Of a stretch of 64,000 nucleotides of DNA, positions 55,255-64,000 are shown piece by piece. The stretch comes from Oncomelania hupensis. Its lineage: Eukaryota; Mollusca; Gastropoda; Littorinimorpha; Pomatiopsidae. The notes beneath the pieces are model-generated. The model had not been told where the DNA came from. It saw only the letters and a program-made list of their open reading frames with translations, and made no database searches. The stretch is taken from contig CM072513.1 in NCBI GenBank assembly GCA_036898135.1, positions 81,437,820-81,501,819 on the forward strand, read 5' to 3'. The first letter of the stretch is position 1. The number at the start of each line of letters is the position of its first letter. The position numbers and the translations under genes are program-made.

Positions 55255-58200
55255 ATCTACCTCTTCACCTTCATTCTCATACTACATGTACAATCATCCA
55301 CTGTTCTAGTGTCTACACTTCACCTTCATTCTCATACTACATGTACAATCATCCAACGTTCTAGTGTCTACACTTCACCTTCATTCTCATACTACAATCT
55401 TCCACAGTTCTAGTGTCTACACTTCACCTTCATTCTCAAACTACAATCTTTTACAGTTCTATTGTCTACACTTCACCTTCATTCTCATACTACAATCTTC
55501 CACAGTTCTAGTGTCTACACTTCACCTTCATTCTCATACTACATGTATGACGTAAGTCAGTGATGACGATCTTTAATTCTGATTGGTTAGTTGTAATGCG
55601 TCATTTCTAGAACAAACTGTCGTCATCTCGAAGGATAGAAAAAATTATATATTCGATGCTTTGTGTGTTGTAAAGAGAGTGTTGTTGTACAATCATCCAC
55701 CGTTCTAGTGTCTACACTTCACCTTCATTCTCATACTACATGTACAATCATCCACCGTTCTAGTGTCTACACTTCACCTTCATTCTCATACTACAATCTT
55801 CCACAGTTCTAGTGTCTACACTTCACCTTCATTCTCATACTACATGTACAATCATCCACCGTTCTAGTGTCTACACTTCACCTTCATTCTCATACTACAA
55901 TCATCCACAGTTCTAGTGTCTACACTTCACCTTCATTCTCATACTACAATCTTCCACAGTTCCACTTTCTACACTTCACCTTCATTCTCATACTACAATC
56001 TTCCACAGTTCTAGTGTCTACACTTCACCTTCTTTCTCATACTACAATCTTCCACAGTTCTAGTGTCTACACTTCACCTTCATTCTCATACTACAATCTT
56101 CCACAGTTCTAGTGTCTACACTTCACCTTCATTCTCATACTACAATCTTCCACAGTTCTAGTGTCTACACTTCACCTTCATTCTCATATTACAATCCTCC
56201 ACCGTTCTAGTGTCTACACTTCACCTTCATTCTCATACTACAATCTTCCACAGTTCTAGTGTCTACACTTCACCTTCATTCTCATACTACAATCTTCCAC
56301 AGTTCTAGTGTCTACACTTCACCTTCATTCTCATACTACAATCATCCACAGTTCTAGTGTCTACACTTCACCTTCATTCTCATACTACAATCTTCCACAG
56401 TTCTAGTGTCTACACTTCACCTTCATTCTCATACTACAATCTTCCACAGTTCTAGTGTCTACACTTCACCTTCATTCTCATACTACAATCTTCCACAGTT
56501 CTAGTGTCTACACTTCACCTTCATTCTCATACTACAATCTTCCACAGTTCTAGTGTCTACACTTCACCTTCATTCTCATACTACAATCTTCCACAGTTCT
56601 AGTGTCTACACTTCACCTTCATTCTCATACTACAATCTTCCACAGTTCTAGTGTCTACACTTCACCTTCATTCTCATACTACAATCATCCACAGTTCCAC
56701 TTTCTACACTTCACCTTCATTCTCATACTACAATCTTCCACAGTTCCACTTTCTACACTTCACCTTCATTCTCATACTACAATCATCCACAGTTCTAGTG
56801 TCTACACTTCACCTTCATTCTCATACTACAATCTTCCACAGTTCTAGTGTCTACACTTCACCTTCATTCTCATACTACAATCATCCACCGTTCTAGTGTC
56901 TACACTTCACCTTCATTCTCATACTACAATCATCCACAGTTCCACTTTCTACACTTCACCTTCATTCTCATACTACAATCTTCCACAGTTCTAGTGTCTA
57001 CACTTCACCTTCATTCTCATACTACAATCTTCCACAGTTCCACTTTCTACACTTCACCTTCATTCTCATACTACAATCTTCCACAGTTCTAGTGTCTACA
57101 CTTCACCTTCATTCTCATACTACAATCATCCACAGTTCTAGTGTCTACACTTCACCTTCATTCTCATACTACAATCATCCACAGTTCTAGTGTCTACACT
57201 TCACCTTCATTCTCATACTACAATCTTCCACAGTTCCACTTTCTACACTTCACCTTCATTCTCATACTACAATCATCCACAGTTCTAGTGTCTACACTTC
57301 ACCTTCATTCTCATACTACAATCATCCACCGTTCTAGTGTCTACACTTCACCTTCATTCTCATACTACAATCTTCCACAGTTCTAGTGTCTACACTTCAC
57401 CCTCATTCTCATACTACAATCTTCCACAGTTCTAGTGTCTACACTTCACCTTCATTCTCATACGACAATCATCCACCGTTCTAGTGTCTACACTTCACCT
57501 TCATTCTCATACTACAATCATCCACAGTTCTAGTGTCTACACTTCACCTTCATTCTCATACTACAATCTTCCACAGTTCTAGTGTCTACACTTCACCTTC
57601 ATTCTCATACTACAATCATCCACCGTTCTAGTGTCTACACTTCACCTTCATTCTCATACTACAATCATCCACAGTTCCACTTTCTACACTTCACCTTCAT
57701 TCTCATACTACATGTACAATCATCCACCGTTCTAGTGTCTACACTTCACCTTCATTCTCATACTACAATCTTCCACAGTTCTAGTGTCTACACTTCACCT
57801 TCATTCTCATACTACAATCTTCCACAGTTCTAGTGTCTACACTTCACCTTCATTCTCATACTACAATCTTCCACAGTTCCACTTTCTACACTTCACCTTC
57901 ATTCTCATACTACAATCATCCACAGTTCTAGTGTCTACACTTCACCTTCATTCTCATAATACAATCTTCCACAGTTCTAGTGTCTACACTTCACCTTCAT
58001 TCTCATACTACAATCTTCCACAGTTCCACTTTCTACACTTCACCTTCATTCTCATACTACAATCTTCCACAGTTCTAGTGTCTACACTTCACCTTCATTC
58101 TCATAATACAATCTTCCACAGTTCTAGTGTCTACACTTCACCTTCATTCTCATAATACAATCTTCCACAGTTCTAGTGTCTACACTTCACCTTCATTCTC

Positions 58201-58285
58201 ATACTACAATCTTCCACAGTTCTAGTGTCTACACTTCACCTTCATTCTCATACTACAATCATCCACAGTTCCACTTTCAACACTT
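55255..58285. repeat. 49-bp satellite array (~60 copies)
   Basis: Unit: TTCTAGTGTCTACACTTCAC, CTTCATTCTCATACTACAAT, CTTCCACAG. Variants include CATCCACCG and TTCCACTTT forms and a 55-bp form with CATGTA. 49 is not a multiple of three, so the 81-123 codon ORFs cycle through all frames and are artefacts. It is interrupted by a copied LTR segment at 55546-55687. Confidence 0.95.
55546..55687 (+). repeat. Copied internal segment of the solo LTR
   Basis: About 142 bases, identical by eye to 54226-54367 of the solo LTR (GTATGACGTAAGTCAGTGAT to AAAGAGAGTGTTGTTG). It sits within the 49-bp array with no LTR ends and no target duplication. Confidence 0.92.
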
Positions 58286-58317
58286 CACCTAAATTCGCCA
58301 CGGTAGATAGAATCATC

Positions 58318-59992
58318 TGTCTGCTGGACCTAAAGCAATAACTATGTAATGTAATGGTAGAATGGTCATGGCAAAACTGGAAAAGCAGTGGGGGCACCGT
58401 ATTTTTCAGCAAATCGACAATAACAAGTTGTTGTGCTCGACTCTAGATCAAGAAATTGGATAATAGGTTATGTAAGTTAGCACGTGCGGTCAGAACGGGA
58501 CTTGTTTGTGCAGATCTAGGGAGCCAATCATTGAGCTCAGTTTGAGATGCATATTGAAGAAACTTAGCTGGAACTGGTATTCGTTACTTGAGCTTGGAAG
58601 TAAGCGGGTCGTTGGAGGAGAACGGGAGAAAGCCAGGCGGTGAGACATTAAGCCAGAATCCGGATTGTTGTCAGAGTGAGACACCCGGAGGCTGATGGGT
58701 TATTATTGAGAGCTGGGTAGCTGTCACCCGTCTATAGAGCGTCATCGGGCTTTGTCTATGTGATGTCTAAAGAGAAAATCTCTTATCACAAGTCGGTAAG
58801 TGAAATTCGACCTCTGGAATCCTGTCTCTAACGATCGTCAATGAGAGAAGGGGAGAAAACTATTTAGGGAGGGCTTGTAGTAAAAATGTATGAAAGAGAA
58901 TGTAGAACGTGAAATTGTATGTCTTAAAACTTTTATTGAAACATGTTAATTATTATATTGTATTTAGTAACGTTTTTATGTTAAAATGCATTTTTGTTGT
59001 AAATAATATGATGATGAGTTGGAGGCAGTCAGCCAGACTTAACAGAGGGAGGTGAAGTGTAAATTGTATTTACATGATATAAACGAAACAAATGTATGTT
59101 AAATATGTGGAACGTTTATGATGGTTGTATTTTGTATAAATTGTATAAACGTAACGAAATGGAAATAAATTGTGAATATAAAACCATGTAATTTTTCTTC
59201 AGGAGGAGAGCAGACAATTGTATTTTAAAAGTAATAGATATAGATGTAAAAGTTATGCTAGAATAGTAGTCTGTATTATTATTGTTTTCAGGTTGGACTT
59301 CTTGTTGTCGTTGTCCATGGTTTGTCCGTGGAAGTTGTTGTTGCTGTTGCTGCTGTGAGAGGGCAGTGCCTGCAGGTAGAAGTTTGATGGTGGAGGAAGT
59401 TACTGGGTATCTTCGTTGGATATTGACCATAAACGACTATTTATATACATATACATTTATGAACTGTGTAGAGAACATTTTAGCTAAGGAGATTCAAGAA
59501 AGAAGTGTGCAGTCAGACTTTGCCATCTGTGACAGTGTACATAGCGCGAAGTGCGTACACGGCTTATGTATAAAAGACTGAACTGGGACAACAGGGGGGA
59601 ACATATGCCTGGCTAATTATTAGTGTATATATATATTCTATATGTGTGTGTGTTAAATTAGAACAAGGTGAGAGAGTGATTTTTCTAATGATTTATGATG
59701 ATGCCAATGTGTTGATTGTATATGTGTTAGACTGTTTTACGTTTTAATTTTGCTTTATACTTTTCCTTGGTTTCATTCTTTTGTTTCTTGACTGGGTTTT
59801 TAATTACATGTTTTATTGAATAAATGTATATTTGTATTTTTACACCTTATTTCGCTAGTTGAGTTTCTTAGTTTAGTTTAGTGGGAGAAAGGACGCTCGC
59901 GCACGCACCACCCACCCCCAAATACCCTATCACTCCTTGCTTGAAGGAACAGTCACCTGCTTAAACACCGAAAGGAGAAAGTAGGCCTGACA
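58318..59992 (+). mobile_element. Solo-LTR-like element with 9-bp flanking repeat
   Basis: 1675 bp starting TGTCTGC and ending CCTGACA. AGAATCATC lies on both sides (58309-58317 and 59993-60001). It has TATAAAAG at 59569-59576 and AATAAA at 59819-59824, spaced as in an LTR promoter and R region. The TGTC...TGACA ends match families A and B, and the 58730-58810 segment is weakly similar to 9370-9480 of LTR A. A 9-bp duplication is longer than expected for LTR elements. Confidence 0.7.
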
Positions 59993-60001
59993 AGAATCAT
60001 C

Positions 60002-60455
60002 TTTATTGCGTCAACCCAAAGTTGGTGAAGGCGAAGAAAGTTTGACATCATTGACCCTCTTATTATTCATCAACTATAACCGTCAATAAAACAATCGGCA
60101 CATCCATCGAATTGGGTGGTGTTGTTTTAAATACACCCGTCACGGTATTACTTCCAATTGGTCAGTGTGGCGACAGTAGAGTGACGTTAAAAAGGCTAAG
60201 TCATCAATATGTTACGTCAAGGACGAAAGAGGAGTGAAGTGAGGGAAGGAATTAAGGAATACTGTTATAGGGGGATGCCGCCTGCTGGGGACAAAACACA
60301 AAACAATGCAATGTAATGCAATACATTACAATACAATTCAATACAATGCAATGCAATAAAATACAGTACCATACAATGCAATACGATTAATACAATAATA
60401 CACATTCACACATTCACACACACACACACACATACACACACCCACAGAGACGTAC
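60002..60455. other. Kinesin intron sequence near the switch I exon
   Basis: Holds AATAC/AATGC simple repeats (60305-60395) and a CA run (60405-60440). No other feature. Confidence 0.6.
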
Positions 60456-60596
60456 CTGCCGGCCAGATCGACAAGGTGGACCTTACTGACGGTCTCACAG
60501 GGCATAGCATCACGTAGCGTGGCCTGCGTGAAGTGGACCGTGACAATGGCGTGACTGCGGCTGCTGTGCTCATGCATGTGTGTCGCTGCAGTTGTC
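60456..60596 (-). CDS. Kinesin-3 motor domain exon, switch I / DLAG
   Basis: The acceptor TGCAG ends at 60597 and the donor GTACGT begins at 60455. After one base of a split codon it reads TTAATHMHEHSSRSHAIVTV, HFTQATLRDAMPCETVSKVH, LVDLAG and two bases of the next Ser. SSRSHAI is switch I and DLAG begins switch II; both contact the gamma-phosphate of ATP in kinesin motors. MPCETVSKxHLVDLAG resembles KIF16B, while TAATHxHExSSRSHAI resembles STARD9. Kinesin-3 motors of this clade move endosomes or act at centrosomes in vertebrates; the role here is unknown. 141 bases. Exons upstream (P-loop) are not recognisable before the window ends. Confidence 0.95.
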
Positions 60597-60699
60597 CTGC
60601 ACGTCAAATATCCGGAATTCACATTGATTTGCGTGCACTTTGTGGATTCAAAAACGAAATGGAAAAAATGTTGTGGTGAAACCACGTGTACACTGGAAG

Positions 60700-61560
60700 C
60701 ATCACTTTTTTTCTTTTCTTCCTTCCTTCCACAATCTTTCTTTTTCTTCCTTCCTTCCACAATCTTTCTTTTCTTTCTTCCTTCCAATCTTTCTTTTCTT
60801 TCTTCCTTTCAATCTTTCTTTTCTTTCTTCCTTTCAATCTTTCTTTTCTTTCTTCCTTTCAATCTTTCTTTTCTTTCGTCCTTCCAATCTTTCTTTTCTT
60901 TCTTCCTTCCAATCTTTCTTTTCTTTCTTCCTTCCTTCCTTCCAATCTTTCTTTTCTTTCTTCCAATATTTCTTTTCTTTCTTCCTTCCGCAATCTTTCT
61001 TTTCTTTCTTCCTTCCGCAATCTTTCTTTTCTTTCTTCCTTCCGCAATCTTTCTTTTATTTTTTCCCTCCACAATCTTTTTTTTATTTTTTCCGTCCACA
61101 ATCTTTCTTTTCTTTCTTCCTTCCACAATCTTTCTTTTCTTTCTTCCTTCCGCAATCTTTTATTTTTTCCGTCCACAATCTTTCTTTTCTTTCTTCCTTC
61201 CGCAATCTTTTATTTTTTCCGTCCACAATCTTTCTTTTCTTTCTTCCTTCCGCAATCTTTTATTTTTTCCGTCCACAATCTTTCTTTTCTTTCTTCCTTC
61301 CGCAATCTTTCTTTTTTTTTTCCCGTCCACAATCTTTCTTTTCTTTCTTCCTTCCGCAATCTTTCTTTTTTTTTTCCCGTCCACAATCTTTCTTTTCTTT
61401 CTTCCTTTCGCAATCTTTCTTTTATTTTTTCCGTCCACAATCTTTCTTTTCTTTCTTCCTTCCGCAATCTTTTCCTCCTTCCACAATCTTTCTTTTCTTC
61501 CTCCCTCCCGCAATATTTATCTTCTTTCTTCCTCCCGCAATCTTTCTTTTCTGTTCTTCC
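60700..61560. repeat. Polypyrimidine minisatellite (~27-bp unit)
   Basis: Tandem CAATCTTTCTTTTCTTTCTT then CCTTCCG/A, with 26-42-bp variants containing ATTTTTTCCGTCCA, about 30 copies. Plus-strand ORFs of 322-367 codons (Phe/Leu/Ser only) are artefacts. It lies about 100 bp upstream of a kinesin acceptor. Confidence 0.93.
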
Positions 61561-61921
61561 ACTCTCACCCACTCACTACACACACACGCGCGCGCCCGCA
61601 CATACACACACAAGCTTTAGAATTTGGCATGCGCCGCACCCAGATCTTAGTTGAAAGTGCGCCCGACGGGTGCGTGTAAAATCCTAAAAGAAAGTTAAAC
61701 CATTGAAGATCCCTTCGAATAGTCACCATCCTAATTAAAGATCGGAGGAAAACTTCAGACTGACAGCAACAGAATACTCCGTTGCACATTGAATTCTTTT
61801 TTCTCCATTCGCTTTTGGTTGCGATGGGTCGGGAATAGCCTCTATTTGCGCATGACAGACGAGCTTTTTGATTGACCAGTAATTTATTCAATCAGGGAGT
61901 CAGCTGCTATCATGAGCGTGC
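61561..61921. other. Non-coding, short CA run at the left
   Basis: CA/CGCG-rich run 61575-61610, then unique sequence without a supported gene. Confidence 0.45.
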
Positions 61922-62039
61922 AAAACAAAACTTGAAGTTACTCTGAAACAAGCATGTCCAGTAAAGTGTTTGACATCTTCAAAACAAAACTTGAAGTTAC
62001 TCTGAAACAAGCATGTCCAGTAAAGTGTTTGACATCTTC
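61922..62039. repeat. 59-bp perfect tandem duplication
   Basis: AAAACAAAACTTGAAGTTAC to GTTTGACATCTTC occurs twice in a row, identical by eye. Confidence 0.92.
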
Positions 62040-62890
62040 AAAAAATTATAAATGCATGAATAACAAAGATTTGTACATAAACAGCTTGTCCATGGCTATT
62101 ATAAAATCTGATATTCTTCAACTACCTTCCATATCACCAACATCTTACTCGGTTGCTAAAGCTCAGTGCTTTATTTTTTTTCTAAAAATTATCTTTCTTA
62201 AATCTTGATTCTGTTGTTACTTTTACTTATCATACTACTAAATCTGAGACTCAAATCATGTGTTCATAAACAGCTGATATTTTAAACAAATTTCCCAAAT
62301 TACCAAAATATGAGCATTTGTGTATCCCAATCAAGTGTTCAGTGCCATATGTTTTTGATTTGTACTTTATTTTTTATTGGTTTTCATTTTAGTTTTGTGT
62401 TTGTTTTCACATTTTACCAGTCAGGAACTCTGAAAAAATGGTAAATCACAGCAAATTATTAACATTAAAAAAATTGACGCACGATAGCATTTAAGCAAAA
62501 AAGCTGAAAACAAAATGGCTGGGTTTTTTTTGGCACTGCTTTTTCCTTTTATTAATGTCCACGTTCTTTCAACCATAAAATGGAGTTCTTCTAAGATATT
62601 GAGCATTGAGCCTATGTTTTGGTGTGTGTAGTTACTCTGATACTTTTAGACACTTTTTTCTGTTTCAAGTGTCAAATATAATAAACACAATTTCTTTTGT
62701 ACAACCAAAAACACCTTATTGGTTGTTTTGTTGTTGTTGTTGTCATTTTGTAACTGTTTGGTTAGCCTTTGGTTAGCTTTATCTGGAAGGAATCTCCTAG
62801 AAGATCACTCGTGTATTTGAAGTTATTTTCTTTGGGCACTCAAAAAATGTGTTGGGCACCCAAAATTTTCAAGTAAGACACCCAAAGAAC
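62040..62890. other. AT-rich stretch, no recognisable gene
   Basis: No ORF or repeat I can support. TTGTTGTTGTTG-type runs near 62722. Confidence 0.4.
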
Positions 62891-62894
62891 ACCC

Positions 62895-63352
62895 TGGTAA
62901 AAAAAAAGTTAATTTCTAACCCTGCATACTGATCTTTATATTGTAAAAAAGTTAATTTCTAATCGATCCTGCACACTGATCTCTGTATTGTAAAAAAGTT
63001 AATTTCTAACCCTGCACACTGATCTCTGTATTGTAAAAAAAAGTTAATTTCTAACCCTGCACACTGATCTCTGTATTGTAAAAAAAAAGTTAATTTCTAA
63101 CCCTGCACACTGATCTCTGTATTGTAAAAAAGTTAATTTCTAACCCTGCACACTGATCTCTGTAGTGTAAAAAAGTTAATTTCTAACCCTGCACACTGAT
63201 CTCTGTATTGTAAAAAAGTTAATTTCTAACCCTGCACACTGATCTCTGTATTGTAAAAAAAAAAAAGTTAATTTCTAACCCTGCACACTGATCTCTGCAT
63301 TGTAAAAAAGTTAATTTCTAACCCTGCACACTGATCTCTGTATTGTAAACAG
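62895..63352. repeat. ~42-bp minisatellite
   Basis: About ten copies of AAAAAAGTTAATTTCTAACC then CTGCACACTGATCTCTGTATTGT. Length differences come mainly from the A run. Confidence 0.93.
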
Positions 63353-63399
63353 GTCAAGTGCTGCCTTCTCAGTTTCAGGAAATAGTCTCAGCATATTTC

Positions 63400-63862
63400 A
63401 TTTCACCGCTTCCTTCATTGACCGTTTCTTCATTGACTGCTTCAGTTATTTACCACTTTCTTCGTTGACTGCTTCAGTTATTTACCACTTTCTTCGTTGA
63501 CTGCTTCAGTTATTTACCACTTTCTTCATTAACTGCTTCAGTTATTTACCACTTTCTTCGTTGACTGCTTCAGTTATTTACCACTTTCTTCGTTGACTGC
63601 TTCAGTTATTTACCACTTTCTTCGTTGACTGCTTCAGTTATTTACCACTTTCTTCATTGACTGCTTCAGTTATTTACCACTTTCTTCGTTGACTGCTTCA
63701 GTTATTTACCACTTTCTTCGTTGACTGCTTCAGTTATTTACCACTTTCTTCGTTGACTGCTTCAGTTATTTACCACTTTCTTCGTTGACTGCTTCAGTTA
63801 TTTACCACTTTCTTCGTTGACTGCTTCAGTTATTTACCACTTTCTTCGTTGACTGCTTTATT
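63400..63862. repeat. 32-bp minisatellite
   Basis: About fourteen nearly identical copies of TTGACTGCTTCAGTTATTTA then CCACTTTCTTCG. Unrelated in sequence to the 32-bp array at 40661. Confidence 0.95.
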
Positions 63863-63951
63863 CTGTGACTGCTTTGTTCATTCACTGCACTCCATCCATA
63901 GCAGGAGAAGTGAGTTGTGAAGGAATGGTACAGATGAAAAAAGAAATGGGG

Positions 63952-64000
63952 GAGAGAAAGAAGGAAAGAAAGACAGACAGACAGACAGACAGACAGACAC
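63952..64000. repeat. GAAA/GACA simple repeat at the window end
   Basis: GAAAGAAGGAAAGAAAGACAGACAGACA type sequence that runs to the right edge. Confidence 0.9.

Noticed and set aside
55255..58285. Regular repeat array that could suggest CRISPR
   Set aside because: Units are 49 bp head-to-tail with no unique spacers, in a genome with spliced genes. It is a satellite.
60576..61679. Plus-strand ORFs of 322-367 codons made of Phe, Leu and Ser
   Set aside because: They translate a polypyrimidine minisatellite in several frames at once and run antisense over a kinesin exon. No real protein signature.

Overview
The window looks like a repeat-dense stretch of an invertebrate animal nuclear genome, most likely a mollusc and perhaps a marine gastropod. 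That is inference from several signs: a spliced kinesin-3 gene, RTE-type LINEs with a GGATA-repeat tail, tRNA-headed SINEs, abundant GATA/GGAT/ATT/GA microsatellites, and Ty3/Gypsy-type LTR elements with Copia-like domain order. There is no operon structure, no rRNA gene and no CRISPR array. A 500-base run of N (33501-34000) marks an assembly gap.

Layout. 1-2900: an RTE 5' end, microsatellites, a 21-bp minisatellite and a large palindrome centred at 2025/2026. 3148-8184: a three-level nest, in which an old RTE tail is interrupted by a TIR DNA transposon (3511-8112), itself interrupted by a near full-length but decayed RTE LINE (4265-7585). 8985-24926: a tandem LTR-internal-LTR-internal-LTR array of one retrotransposon family (family A). 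24927-34987: simple repeats, SINEs, LINE and RTE fragments, a MITE-like element and the gap.

34988-60596: five exons of one minus-strand kinesin-3 motor gene (KIF16B/STARD9 clade). Their phases join without a break over 212 codons, from switch I to the neck. One intron is about 20.9 kb and holds a 45-bp satellite, a 32-bp satellite split by an intact retrotransposon (family B, 42158-50534, one 1510-codon ORF, near-identical LTRs, perfect TSD), a 25-bp minisatellite split by a solo LTR, a 3-kb array of a 49-bp satellite, and another solo-LTR-like element. 60597-64000: further minisatellites.

The main biological result is the architecture of families A and B. Their reverse transcriptase, RNase H and GPY/F-bearing integrase are of Ty3/Gypsy type, yet integrase lies upstream of reverse transcriptase, the order described for Gmr1-like elements. 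The kinesin is the only host gene I can support. Its exons total about 0.64 kb, and almost everything else is mobile or tandemly repeated DNA.
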